DNA from: Nonomuraea pusilla
Lineage (GTDB): Bacteria; Actinomycetota; Actinomycetes; Streptosporangiales; Streptosporangiaceae
Reading direction: 5' to 3'
DNA: 64,000 bases
NCBI RefSeq assembly: GCF_900109355.1
Contig: NZ_FOBF01000015.1
Span: 1-64,000 of the forward strand
The notes beneath the pieces are model-generated. The model saw only the letters and a program-made list of their open reading frames with translations. It had not been told where the DNA came from and did not search any database. Both the position numbers and the translations under genes were made by a program. Positions 16,668 through 25,482 of this stretch are shown here, piece after piece; within the stretch, counting starts at the first letter, position 1; the number at the start of each line of letters is the position of its first letter.

Positions 16668-17759
16668 TCAGGGGGTGAGGTGTGACAGGGCAGTGGTGTA
16701 GATCTCGGTGGCTTCTTCGATGCGGGACGTCAGGCAGTACTCGTCGGTCACGTGTGCCTGCTCGGGTTCGCCCGGGCCGCAGATGACCGTCGGCACCCCG
16801 CCGCACGCCCCGGTGAGGATCGAGGCGTCGGTGAAGTAGCTGGCCGCCGGGTGGTCGCCGGGGGCGCCCGCTCCCGCCTCGACGAGAGCCTGGACGAAGG
16901 GGTCGTCCGGTTCCGTCCAGATCGCGGGGAGGTCCACGAGGACGTCGACGGCCGCCTCCGCGCCGAGCGCGGCCTGCAGCCGCTCGCGCAGCCGCGCGTG
17001 GTCCTGTCCGGCGACGGTGCGCAGGTCGACCGTGGCGGTGGCGAGGTCGGGCACGGAGTTCACGTTGATCCCGCCCTGCGCCGTGCCGACGTTCGCGGTG
17101 GACGGGCCGAGCCAGGGGTGTTCGGGCTGGCCGATGTCGAACGTCTCCACGGCGCTGATCGCGCGGGCGAGCTTGTAGATCGCGTTGTCGCCGAGGTGCG
17201 GCATGGAGCCGTGGGCGGTCGTGCCGTGCGTGGTGAGCTTGAGCCAGAGCGCGCCCTTGTGCCCGAGCAGCGCGCGGTTGGCGGTGGGCTCGGCCACCAG
17301 GAGGGCGCGCGACCTGCCCACGAGGTCCGCGGCCACCATGCCGGACGCGCCCTCGCACCCGGTCTCCTCGCCCACGGTGAAGACGACCTCAAGGGCGACC
17401 TTCGGCCCGGCGCGGCGTACGTGCCGCTCGGCGGCGACGACCAGCGCGGCGACGCCGGCCTTCATGTCGCTCGAACCGCGCCCGTACAGGCGGTCGCCGT
17501 CGATCTCGGCGCCGTGCGGTTCGTGCCGCCACGCGCGGCCGCCCAGCGGGACCGTGTCGAGGTGGCCTGTGAGCGTCACCGGCTCGCCCGTGCCCCAGCG
17601 GGCGACGAGCCCGGTGCGGCCGGCGGCGTGCTCGTGCAGCCGCACCGCGAACCCGGCGTCGGACAGCCGCCTGGCGAGCGGCTCGGCCACCGCGGCCTCG
17701 CCTCCGCCCACCGAGTCGATCCTGATCAGTTCGCGTGTCAGCTCGACTGCCTCGTTCAC
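16668..17759 (-). CDS. M20-family metallopeptidase (ArgE/DapE type)
   Basis: A 363-aa zinc hydrolase. Metal and catalytic residues are visible: GHLDTVPLGG (His and catalytic Asp), GRGSSDMKAG (bridging Asp), GEETGCEG (Glu-Glu) and TDASIL near the C-terminus. The dimerisation domain lies between (GHKGALWLKLTTHG). GTG 17759 has GGGAGA 6 nt upstream and overlaps the lacI stop by 4 nt (GTGA). It probably deacylates or hydrolyses an amide taken in by the neighbouring transporter, or acts in ArgE-like N-deacetylation; the exact substrate is unknown. Confidence 0.88.
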   Translation of the reverse strand: MNEAVELTRELIRIDSVGGGEAAVAEPLARRLSDAGFAVRLHEHAAGRTGLVARWGTGEPVTLTGHLDTVPLGGRAWRHEPHGAEIDGDRLYGRGSSDMKAGVAALVVAAERHVRRAGPKVALEVVFTVGEETGCEGASGMVAADLVGRSRALLVAEPTANRALLGHKGALWLKLTTHGTTAHGSMPHLGDNAIYKLARAISAVETFDIGQPEHPWLGPSTANVGTAQGGINVNSVPDLATATVDLRTVAGQDHARLRERLQAALGAEAAVDVLVDLPAIWTEPDDPFVQALVEAGAGAPGDHPAASYFTDASILTGACGGVPTVICGPGEPEQAHVTDEYCLTSRIEEATEIYTTALSHLTP

Positions 17760-18805
17760 GCGGTCTCCCTTCCCGTGCTCCGGCCCGGTCGCTCCGGCGT
17801 CGCGCCGGCCGCCGGACGGCTGCTCTGCCGTACGACGAGGCTGGGGGCGATGGCGACGCGCTGCGCGGGCCGGGGGTCGTCGGCCTTGACCTGGCCGAGC
17901 AGGCGCACGGCCTCCGCCGCCATCTCCTCCACGGGCTGGCGCACGGTGGTGAGCGGCGGGTCGCACATCGTCGCGTGTCCCACGTCGTCGAACCCGACCA
18001 CGGACACGTCGGCGGGGAACCGCAGCCCGCCGGTGCGCAGCGAGCGCAGCAGGCCCACGGCGATCTCGTCGTTCCCGCAGACGACCGCGTCGGGCAGGGG
18101 ACCGCCGTCGAGCAGCCTGCGTCCGGCCTCGATGCCCCATTCGAGGGTGAACTCGCCCAGCAGCGGCGCCGCGGTCTGCACGCCGGACCGGGCCACCGCG
18201 CGTTCGAACCCGCCCAGCCGCAGGCGGGCGGAGGAGTTCATCAGCCGGCTGCCCACGAAGACCACGGACCGCGCCCCGCCCGCGACCACATGATCGACCG
18301 CCTGTGACATGCCGGCCTCGTCGTCGACGCCCACCCAGTCGGCCCCGGCGCTCGCGATGTGGCGGTCGAGCTGCACGAGGGGCACCCGGCGGGCCGCGTC
18401 GAGCACCGCGGGGACGCTGGCCTCGATGTCGCACGGGCTGATGATCAGCCCGTCGACCCTGCGGGCCAGCAGGGTCTCCAGCCGCCGCGCCTCGACCTCG
18501 GGACTGTACTGTGAGGCGCACAGCACCAGGTCGGTGCCGGTTTTCTGCAGCTCGCGCTCCACGGCTTCGACGATCGTGGTGAAGAACGGGTTGCCGATGC
18601 CGGGGACGATCATGCCGATGGTGCCCGTGGTCTGGTCGCGCAGCGCCTTGGCGACGGCGTTCGGCTGGTAGCCGAGCTCGGCGGCGGCGCGAGCCACCCG
18701 TTCGGCGATCTCAGGCGTGACCTTGCGCCGCCCTGAGAGGGCGCGGGAGGCGGAGGCCACGGAGACGCCGGCCACTCGTGCCACGTCATGAATCGTCACG
18801 CGCAT
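17756..18805 (-). CDS. LacI-family transcriptional repressor
   Basis: A 349-aa regulator. The N-terminal DNA-binding domain is the textbook TIHDVARVAGVSVASASRALSG with hinge helix YQPNAVAKALR. The periplasmic-binding-like ligand domain follows (GMIVPGIGNPFFTTIVEAVE, VVGFDDVGHATMCDPPLTTV). Nearly identical operators lie directly before its own start and before the ABC-transport operon, so it should repress both. The effector is probably the transported compound or its breakdown product. Confidence 0.93.
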   Translation of the reverse strand: MRVTIHDVARVAGVSVASASRALSGRRKVTPEIAERVARAAAELGYQPNAVAKALRDQTTGTIGMIVPGIGNPFFTTIVEAVERELQKTGTDLVLCASQYSPEVEARRLETLLARRVDGLIISPCDIEASVPAVLDAARRVPLVQLDRHIASAGADWVGVDDEAGMSQAVDHVVAGGARSVVFVGSRLMNSSARLRLGGFERAVARSGVQTAAPLLGEFTLEWGIEAGRRLLDGGPLPDAVVCGNDEIAVGLLRSLRTGGLRFPADVSVVGFDDVGHATMCDPPLTTVRQPVEEMAAEAVRLLGQVKADDPRPAQRVAIAPSLVVRQSSRPAAGATPERPGRSTGRETA

Positions 18806-18806
18806 C

Positions 18807-18822
18807 GTGTAATCGATTTCCC
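18807..18822. promoter_or_regulatory. LacI operator before lacI
   Basis: GTGTAATCGATTTCCC, sharing the palindromic core AATCGATT with the second site at 18950, starts one base upstream of the lacI ATG. This position would allow auto-repression. Confidence 0.8.
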
Positions 18823-18908
18823 CTGATCTTTACCAAAGATCGACCTATCCCCGGGCTGGGACGCCTCGATCACACCGAACGATAGAGGTTCTGTGAGGAA
18901 ATCGCACC

Positions 18909-18965
18909 TTGACGGTGCTTTTTTGTGCCGACTAGCATGCCCGAAACTCGGGTAATCGATTTCCC
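18909..18965 (+). promoter_or_regulatory. Promoter and LacI operator of the uptake operon
   Basis: TTGACG (18909-18914) and TAGCAT (18933-18938), 18 bp apart, form a plausible promoter. GGGTAATCGATTTCCC (18950-18965), symmetric at all but one position pair, lies just past the expected transcription start. It shares 14 of 16 positions with the site before lacI. Confidence 0.8.
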
Positions 18966-19009
18966 GATCCTCTCCCACTCCTTCCCCACCCCCCGAAAGG
19001 TCATCTCCC

Positions 19010-19981
19010 ATGGCTCGATCCACGCGACTCACCCGCCTGGCAGCGGTGACGACGATCCTGGCCACCGGCCTGCTGGCGGCGGCCTGCGGCGGTTCAGCAG
19101 ACTCCGGCGCGTCCGGCGGAGACCGGCCCCGGGTCGGACTGGTCCAGATCAACCAGCAGGCGATCTTCTTCAACGAGATGAACGCCGGCGCCCAGCAGGC
19201 GGCCAAGGAGGCGAACGTCGATCTCACGATCTTCAACGCCAACGACGACCCGGCCAAGCAGAACGAGGCCATCGACAACTTCGTCCAGCAGCAGTTCGAC
19301 GCGGTCATCGTGGTCGCCATCGACGTCGAGGGCATCAAGCCCGCGGTGAAGATCGCCAAGGACGCCGGGCTGAAGGTCGTCGCCGTCGACGCCATCGTCG
19401 ACTCGCCCGCCGTGGACACCCAGGTCGGCGTCGACAACGCCGCCGCCGCCAAGCAGGCGGGCGACTTCGTCAACAAGTGGTCCCAGGAGCACAAGCTGAC
19501 CGCGCCGAAGATCGGCGTGGTGGGCGCGCTGAACTCCTTCATCCAGAACATCCGCAAGGACGACTTCAACAAGACCGTCGAGGCCGCCGGCGCCAAGATC
19601 GTGCAGACCGTCGACGGGCAGAACAAGCAGGAGGCCGCCATGACGGCCGCGGAGAACCTGCTCACCTCCCGCTCCGACATGAACATCGTGTACGCCACCG
19701 GCGAGCCCGCCCTGCTCGGCACGGTCGCCGCCGTGAAGTCGCAGAACGCGGCCGACCGCGTCAAGGTCTTCGGCTGGGACCTGACCAAGGAGGCCATCAG
19801 CGGCATCGACGCCGGGTTCGTCGCCGGAGTGGTCCAGCAGGACCCGAAGACCGAGGGCTACGAGGCCGTCAAGGAGGCCACGGCCCTGGCCGGCGGCGCG
19901 CAGCCGAAGAAGAAGATCGACGTGCCGGTGACCATCGTGACCAAGGACAACGTCGACCCGTACCGCGCCACCTTCAAGTGA
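19010..19981 (+). CDS. ABC transporter substrate-binding lipoprotein (ribose type)
   Basis: A 323-aa protein that captures a sugar or nucleoside-like solute outside the membrane. The signal peptide ends in the lipobox LAAAC with Cys26. The type I periplasmic binding fold begins RVGLVQINQQAIFFNEMNAGAQQAAKEA, with FDAVIVVAIDVEGIKPAV and VFGWDLTKEAISGIDAGFVAGVVQQDP. The architecture matches RbsB-like proteins. It is first in a six-gene operon under LacI control. The company of a nucleoside hydrolase suggests a ribosylated ligand, but this is inference. Confidence 0.92.
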   Translation: MARSTRLTRLAAVTTILATGLLAAACGGSADSGASGGDRPRVGLVQINQQAIFFNEMNAGAQQAAKEANVDLTIFNANDDPAKQNEAIDNFVQQQFDAVIVVAIDVEGIKPAVKIAKDAGLKVVAVDAIVDSPAVDTQVGVDNAAAAKQAGDFVNKWSQEHKLTAPKIGVVGALNSFIQNIRKDDFNKTVEAAGAKIVQTVDGQNKQEAAMTAAENLLTSRSDMNIVYATGEPALLGTVAAVKSQNAADRVKVFGWDLTKEAISGIDAGFVAGVVQQDPKTEGYEAVKEATALAGGAQPKKKIDVPVTIVTKDNVDPYRATFK

Positions 19982-19998
19982 GCGGAGAAGGGACTCGC

Positions 19999-20778
19999 AT
20001 GACCGACCAGGAGGCGGGTCGCGTGGATCGGGTGGTCATGCGCGACATCCGCAAGCGCTACGGGATGGTCGACGCGCTGCGCGGCGTGACGCTGCGCGTC
20101 GGCCCCGGCGAGGTGGTGGGGCTCGTCGGCGACAACGCCGCCGGCAAGTCCACCCTCATGAAGGTGCTGGCCGGCGCCGTCGTGCCGGACTCCGGCGAGA
20201 TCGTCTTTGACGGCCGCACGGTCTCCTTCGCCAACCCGAAGGACGCCCGCGAACTCGGCATCGAGATGGTCTACCAGGACCTCGCGCTCTGCGACGACAT
20301 CGACGTGGCGGGGAACCTGTTCCTCGGCAGGGAGCCGCGCAAGGCCGGCGGCATGCTGCTCGACGTCCGCAAGATGCACGCGGACGCGCGGCGCCACCTC
20401 GACGCGCTGAACATCCGGATCCCGCTCACCGACATCCCGGTCGGCGGGCTGTCCGGCGGCCAGCGCCAGGCGGTCGCCATCGCCCGCGCGGTTACCTTCG
20501 GGCCCAAACTGCTCATCCTCGACGAGCCGACGGCCGCGCTCGCCGTCGCCGAGGTCGAGACCGTCCTCGAACTGATCAAGACCGTCTCCGCCCAGGGCGT
20601 CTCGGTCATCCTCATCACGCACCGCCTGCAGGACCTCTTCCGGGTCTGCGACCGGCTGTGCGTCATGTACGAGGGCACGCTCAGGGCCGACCTGGACGCC
20701 CGGAGCACCAGCCTCGAACGGCTCGTGTCCGAGATCGTCGCGCACGACGCGGAAGAGAAGGAAGGGGGACGACGGTGA
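19999..20778 (+). CDS. ABC transporter ATP-binding protein (single-domain, sugar type)
   Basis: A 259-aa ATPase; ATG 19999 has GAGAAGGG upstream. Walker A GDNAAGKST (Lys50), Q-loop VYQDLAL, signature LSGGQRQ and Walker B LLILDEPTAAL are all present, with the H-loop His in LITHRLQD. Unlike RbsA it has only one ABC module, so it must work as a homodimer. It overlaps the permease start (GTGA). Confidence 0.93.
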   Translation: MTDQEAGRVDRVVMRDIRKRYGMVDALRGVTLRVGPGEVVGLVGDNAAGKSTLMKVLAGAVVPDSGEIVFDGRTVSFANPKDARELGIEMVYQDLALCDDIDVAGNLFLGREPRKAGGMLLDVRKMHADARRHLDALNIRIPLTDIPVGGLSGGQRQAVAIARAVTFGPKLLILDEPTAALAVAEVETVLELIKTVSAQGVSVILITHRLQDLFRVCDRLCVMYEGTLRADLDARSTSLERLVSEIVAHDAEEKEGGRR

Positions 20779-21776
20779 CCGTCACCAGCCAGCGGGTCGT
20801 CACCACCAGGTCGGCCCGGGCCAACGCGCACATCGGCCGGCACGCCCAGACGATCGCGATCGCGGTCGTGCTGGTGGCGCTGTTGATCTTCTTCGCCTTC
20901 TCGGCCGACCGGTTCGCCACGGCGGGCAACCTGCTCAACCTGATGCGGCAGATCGCCCCCACGCTGATCGTCGCGACCGCGATGACCTTCGTCATCAGCA
21001 CCTCCGGCATCGACCTGTCCGTGGGCTCCACGGTCGCGCTGTCGGGGTCGCTGCTCGCGATCGTGCTGCAACACGGATGGAACCCCACGGTCGCCCTGCT
21101 CGCGATCCTCGTGCTCGGCGCGCTGATCGGGTTCGTGAACGGGTGGTTCTCCTCCTACCAGAACATCCCGCCGTTCATCGTCACGCTCGCGATGCTGTCG
21201 ATCATGCGCGGCACGGCGCTGCGCGCCACCGAGGGCTACTCGACCCCCATCGACGGCGACCTCTGGATCGTCCAGATCGGCCAGGGCCGCATCGCCGGGG
21301 TGCCCGTCCCTGCCATCCTCGCCGTGCTCGTCGCGCTCGTCGGCTGGCTCGTCCTCACCCGGACGCCGTTCGGCCGCTACGTCATCGGCCTCGGCTCCAA
21401 CGGCGAGTCGCTGCGCCGTACCGGTGTGAACACGCGGAAGGTCGGGCTGACCGTCTACGTGCTCACCGGCCTGGCGGCGGCGGTGGCGGGCGTGCTGATC
21501 GCCACCCGCCTCAGCTCCGGCTCGTCCAACGCGGGCTCCGGCTTCGAGCTGGAGGTCATCACGGCCGTCGTGCTCGGCGGCACCAGCCTCTTCGGCGGCC
21601 GGGCCAGCATGCTCGGAACGATCCTCGGCGCCCTCACGCTCGGCGTGATCGCCAACGGCCTGGTGCTGCTGCACGTCTCGCCGTTCTACGTGCAGATCGT
21701 CCAGGGCGGCATCCTGCTGCTGGCCATCTTCTCCAACAGCAAGGTGTGGGCGAAGTTCGGGGCGATACGGAAATGA
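20775..21776 (+). CDS. ABC transporter permease (ribose/BPD_transp_2 type)
   Basis: A 333-aa inner-membrane permease with a GTG start. It has about nine hydrophobic segments and the family motifs FVISTSGIDLSVGSTVALSG and VITAVVLGGTSLFGGRASMLGTILGA. It couples by a 4-nt overlap to the ATPase upstream and by ATGA to the phosphotriesterase-like gene downstream. Together with the lipoprotein and ATPase it makes a complete CUT2-type importer. Confidence 0.93.
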   Translation: MTVTSQRVVTTRSARANAHIGRHAQTIAIAVVLVALLIFFAFSADRFATAGNLLNLMRQIAPTLIVATAMTFVISTSGIDLSVGSTVALSGSLLAIVLQHGWNPTVALLAILVLGALIGFVNGWFSSYQNIPPFIVTLAMLSIMRGTALRATEGYSTPIDGDLWIVQIGQGRIAGVPVPAILAVLVALVGWLVLTRTPFGRYVIGLGSNGESLRRTGVNTRKVGLTVYVLTGLAAAVAGVLIATRLSSGSSNAGSGFELEVITAVVLGGTSLFGGRASMLGTILGALTLGVIANGLVLLHVSPFYVQIVQGGILLLAIFSNSKVWAKFGAIRK

Positions 21777-22831
21777 CCTCCCCCGCCCAGCTCACGGCTG
21801 TGACGACCGTGCTCGGCCCGGTGTCCGCCGACGACCTCGGGATCACGCTCTGCCACGAGCACCTGCGCAACGACGGCGCCCTCGCCTGGCACGCCCCGGC
21901 GGAGGGCGACGCCGAGGGCGACCTGATCGCCCGTCACCCCGTGCGGATCGAGTTCCTCGGCAGGCTCCGGCAGGACCCGTACCTCTCGCGGGACAACGTG
22001 TCGCTGGACGACACGCCGACCGCGATCGAGGAGGTGCGCAGGTTCGCCGACCACGGCGGGCGCACCCTGCTGGAGGTGACCCCCGACGGGATCGGGCGCG
22101 CGCCCGCCGAGCTGGCCGCCATCGCCCGCGCCACCGGGCTGAACATCGTCATGGGCTCCGGCTTCTACCTGGAGCGGACCCACCCCGCCCGGGTCCGCTC
22201 GATGACCGCGGCGGACGTCGCCGACGAGATCGAGCGCGACCTGACCGAGGGCGTGGACGGCGTGCGGGCCGGGGTGATCGGCGAGATCGGCGTCTCGCCG
22301 GACTTCACGTCCGAGGAGGAGAAGGTGCTGCGCGGCGCCGCCCGGGCGCAGGCCCGCACCGGCGTGCCGCTCTCGGTCCACCTCCCCGGCTGGGTACGGC
22401 ACGGCCACCGCGTGCTCGACGTCGTCGCCGAGGAGGGCGGCCGGCTCGACGGCACCGTGCTCTCGCACCTCAACCCCAGCGGCGCCGACCGCGACTACCA
22501 GGTGTCCCTCGCCCTGCGCGGCGCCTACCTCGGCTACGACATGTGCGGCATGGACTACCTCTACCCGGGCGAGGGCCAGTCGCCGTGCGACGAGGACAAC
22601 GCCGCCGCCGTGGCCTGGCTCGTCCGCGCCGGGCTGGGGCACAAGGTCCTGCTCTCCCAGGACGTGTTCCTGAAGACCATGCTCGTCCGGTACGGCGGGA
22701 CCGGCTACGCCCACATCCTGACCGGATTCGTCCCACGCCTGCACCGGCACGGGCTGACCGCCGACGACACCGCTCGGCTGCTCACGGGAAACCCTCGCGA
22801 GCTCTTCCTCGCCGCCGCGCGCGGCCACTGA
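21773..22831 (+). CDS. Phosphotriesterase-family metal-dependent hydrolase
   Basis: A 352-aa TIM-barrel enzyme. The metal ligands of the family can be traced: CHEHL (HxH, strand 1), GVIGEIGVS (bridging acidic residue), SVHLPG and LSHLNPS (His), and LSQDVF (Asp, strand 8). Family members include lactonases and phosphotriesterases, so a lactone or ester intermediate of the imported compound is a sensible substrate. Start ATG overlaps the permease stop. Confidence 0.88.
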   Translation: MTSPAQLTAVTTVLGPVSADDLGITLCHEHLRNDGALAWHAPAEGDAEGDLIARHPVRIEFLGRLRQDPYLSRDNVSLDDTPTAIEEVRRFADHGGRTLLEVTPDGIGRAPAELAAIARATGLNIVMGSGFYLERTHPARVRSMTAADVADEIERDLTEGVDGVRAGVIGEIGVSPDFTSEEEKVLRGAARAQARTGVPLSVHLPGWVRHGHRVLDVVAEEGGRLDGTVLSHLNPSGADRDYQVSLALRGAYLGYDMCGMDYLYPGEGQSPCDEDNAAAVAWLVRAGLGHKVLLSQDVFLKTMLVRYGGTGYAHILTGFVPRLHRHGLTADDTARLLTGNPRELFLAAARGH

Positions 22832-22861
22832 TCGCATACGAAAGAGAAGGAGACGATTTCC

Positions 22862-23614
22862 ATGACCCGCGTGCTGGTCGCCGGCGAATCGTGGATCAGC
22901 GTGTCGACCCACTACAAGGGCTTCGACGCGTTCACCTCGACCACCTACCACACCGGAATCGCACCGCTGCGGGACGTCCTGGTGGCCGACGGCATCGAGG
23001 TCGACCACCTGCCCGCGCACGACGTGCCCGCGCTGTTCCCCGGCACGCCCGAGGCGCTGGCCGCCTACGACGTGGTCGTGCTCTCCGACATCGGCGCCAA
23101 CAGCATCCTGCTGCACCCCGCCACCTGGCTGTCCAGCGAGAAGTCCGCCAACCGGATCGAGCTGCTGGCCGACTGGGTGGAGCAGGGCGGCGGCCTCGCC
23201 ATGGCGGGCGGCTACCTGAGCTTCCAGGGCTTCGAGGCGAAGGCCGCGTACGCCGGCACGGCGGTCGAGCGGGTGCTCCCCGCCCGCATCTCCCGCTACG
23301 ACGACCGGGTCGAGACCCCGCAGGGCGTGCCCGGCCTGCTCGCCGGCGACGACGCGCACCCCATCGTGGCCGGACTCCCCGCCCAGTGGCCCGACCTGCT
23401 CGGCTACAACCGTTTCGAGCTCCCCGAGGACGCGACGCTGCTCGCGACCGTCGGCGGCGACCCCCTGCTCTCCGTCCGGCAGGCCGGGGCCGGCCGCACG
23501 CTCGCCTGGGCCTCCGACATCGCCCCGCACTGGTGCCCGGACGAGTTCGTCGCCTGGGACGGCTACCGCACCCTCTTCACCCGGGCCGTCCGCTGGCTCG
23601 CGAAGGAGATCTGA
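22862..23614 (+). CDS. Glutamine-amidotransferase-like protein (PF07090 type)
   Basis: A 250-aa cytoplasmic protein preceded by GAAGGAGA. The opening VLVAGESWISVSTHYKGFDAFTSTTYHTGI and the segment LLADWVEQGGGLAMAGGYLSFQGF are typical of the putative class I amidotransferase-like group. No classical nucleophilic Cys is in the elbow (GGYLSF), so it is probably not an active glutaminase. It is found in sugar-catabolic operons in other actinomycetes, as here. Confidence 0.72.
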   Translation: MTRVLVAGESWISVSTHYKGFDAFTSTTYHTGIAPLRDVLVADGIEVDHLPAHDVPALFPGTPEALAAYDVVVLSDIGANSILLHPATWLSSEKSANRIELLADWVEQGGGLAMAGGYLSFQGFEAKAAYAGTAVERVLPARISRYDDRVETPQGVPGLLAGDDAHPIVAGLPAQWPDLLGYNRFELPEDATLLATVGGDPLLSVRQAGAGRTLAWASDIAPHWCPDEFVAWDGYRTLFTRAVRWLAKEI

Positions 23615-23615
23615 C

Positions 23616-24557
23616 GTGCCGACCCCGGTGATCCTCGACTGCGACCCCGGCCACGACGACGCCATGGCCATCCTGCTCGCGGTGGCTCACCCGGCGATCG
23701 AGCTGCGCGCCGTCACGACCGTCGCCGGGAACCAGACGGTGGAGAAGACCGCGCTCAACGCCCGCCGGATGCTGAGCCTGGCGGGCGTCACCGGGGTGCC
23801 GGTCGCCGCGGGCTGCGACCGGCCGCTCACGGCGCCGCTGGAGATCGGCGACTACGTGCACGGCGAGAGCGGCCTGGACGGCCCCGCGTTCGGGGAGCCG
23901 GACGTCCCGCTCGACCCCCGCCACGGCGTGGACCTCATCCACGACACGCTGGCAGCCGCGGACGAGCCGGTGACCGTGGTGGCCATCGGGCCGCTGACGA
24001 ACATCGCCACGCTGCTGCGCCGCCACCCCGGCGACCGGGAGCGGATCAGGGAAATCGTGATCATGGGCGGCTCCACCGAGCGCGGCAACCACACGCCGTA
24101 CGCGGAGTTCAACATCTACGCCGACCCCGAGGCGGCGGCGGAGGTGCTCGGCAGCGGCGTGCCCACGACGTGGGTCGGGCTCAACGTCAGCCACCAGGCG
24201 CTCGTGACCGCCGACGTGCTCGCCAGGATCGAGGCGCTCGGCACCCCGCTCGCCCGCGTCTGCGTGGAACTGCTCACGTTCTTCGGCTCCACCTACCACG
24301 AGACGTGGGGATTCCCCGCCCCGCCGCTGCACGACCCGATCACGGTGGCGTACCTGATCGACCCCTCGGTCATGACGTACGAGCGGGTGGGACTGCGGAT
24401 CGAGCTGGACGGCCCGCACACCCGGGGGGCGACGATCGCGGACCTCCACCACCGCATGGACTGGGAGCCCAACGCGAACGTCGGGATCAAGCTGGACCGG
24501 GAACGCTTCTGGGACCTCATGATCGGCGCGATCGAGCAACTCGGCCGACCCTCCTGA
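23616..24557 (+). CDS. Inosine/uridine-preferring nucleoside hydrolase
   Basis: A 313-aa enzyme (GTG start one base after the previous stop) that cleaves the N-glycosidic bond of ribonucleosides. The calcium site is DCDPGHDDAM with Asp10, Asp14 and Asp15; further family motifs are VAIGPLTNIATLL, IVIMGGSTERGNHTPYAEFNIYADPEAA and the final Asp in HDPITVAYL. It is the last gene of the LacI-controlled operon and the best clue that the imported solute is nucleoside-like. Confidence 0.92.
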   Translation: MPTPVILDCDPGHDDAMAILLAVAHPAIELRAVTTVAGNQTVEKTALNARRMLSLAGVTGVPVAAGCDRPLTAPLEIGDYVHGESGLDGPAFGEPDVPLDPRHGVDLIHDTLAAADEPVTVVAIGPLTNIATLLRRHPGDRERIREIVIMGGSTERGNHTPYAEFNIYADPEAAAEVLGSGVPTTWVGLNVSHQALVTADVLARIEALGTPLARVCVELLTFFGSTYHETWGFPAPPLHDPITVAYLIDPSVMTYERVGLRIELDGPHTRGATIADLHHRMDWEPNANVGIKLDRERFWDLMIGAIEQLGRPS

Positions 24558-24566
24558 CCCACGGAC

Positions 24567-24606
24567 GCGGCGTACGGCGGCCCCCCGGGATGCCTCCGTA
24601 CGCCGC
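24567..24606 (+). terminator. Hairpin terminator of the uptake operon
   Basis: GCGGCGTACGG (24567-24577) pairs perfectly with CCGTACGCCGC (24596-24606) over 11 bp. No T-run follows. It lies 10 nt after the nucleoside hydrolase stop. Confidence 0.75.
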
Positions 24607-24759
24607 GATCCCCCGCAACAGCCCCCCGGCAGCCGTCCTCGTCTGACTCGCGTTATTGAGTGGCGGCGGGGGTGGGTCGTTCTTAGGCTGCTGTGTGACG
24701 GGCAGTTCGGGGTGCCCTGGCGGCGGCTGTGGCACAGCGGATCGACGATGCGGAGCGGA

Positions 24760-25482
24760 ATGGCCTCTCAACTCCTCGCACTCTCCTTCGACGCGAACGA
24801 GCCGCTCCACCTCGCGCGCTTCTGGGCCGGCGTCCTGGGCTGGGAGATGGCCGACGACCCGTACGGCGGCAGCGCGCTCCTCCCCAGCGACGACACCGGT
24901 TTCCGCCTCCGCTTCCCCCCGACCCGGGAGCCGAAGGCCGTCCAGAACCGGATGCACTTCGATCTGACGAGTACGTCCCTGGAGGACCAGCGGCGGACGG
25001 TCGCGAGGGCGCTCGAACTCGGCGGCCGGCACATCGACATCGGCCAGGGCCCCGACGAGGCGCATGTGGTGCTCGCGGACCCCGAGGGCAACGAGTTCTG
25101 CGTCATCGAGCCGGGCAACGGGTTCCTCGCCGAGTGCGGGTTCGTCGGGGCGCTCGCGTGCGACGGCTCGCAGGAGGTCGGGTACTTCTGGAGCGAGGCG
25201 CTGGGCTGGCCGCTGGTCTGGGACCAGGACGAGGAGACCGCGATCCGCTCGCCGCACGGCGGCCCGAAGATCACGTGGGGCGGCCCGCCCCTGATGCCGA
25301 AGCCAGGCAAGAACCGCCTGCATTTCGACCTCGCTCCCCCCGCCGGCGGTGACCAGCAGGCGGAGGTCGATCGTCTCCTCTCCCTCGGGGCGACCCGGAT
25401 CGACATCGGCCAGGGCGAGGCCGGCTGGGCAGTGCTGGCCGATCCTGACGGCAACGAGTTCTGCGTGTTCCCACCCCGCTAA
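24760..25482 (+). CDS. Two-domain VOC (glyoxalase-like) protein
   Basis: About 240 aa. Two glyoxalase-like halves repeat the same pattern: ARFWAGVLGWEM ... HVVLADPEGNEFCVIEP and GYFWSEALGWPL ... GWAVLADPDGNEFCVFPP. Each half ends in the metal-ligand-like Glu of NEFC. ATG 24760 is chosen because the fold begins right after it. The substrate is unknown; such proteins may bind or detoxify small molecules. Its stop overlaps that of the convergent membrane gene by 3 nt. Confidence 0.82.
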   Translation: MASQLLALSFDANEPLHLARFWAGVLGWEMADDPYGGSALLPSDDTGFRLRFPPTREPKAVQNRMHFDLTSTSLEDQRRTVARALELGGRHIDIGQGPDEAHVVLADPEGNEFCVIEPGNGFLAECGFVGALACDGSQEVGYFWSEALGWPLVWDQDEETAIRSPHGGPKITWGGPPLMPKPGKNRLHFDLAPPAGGDQQAEVDRLLSLGATRIDIGQGEAGWAVLADPDGNEFCVFPPR

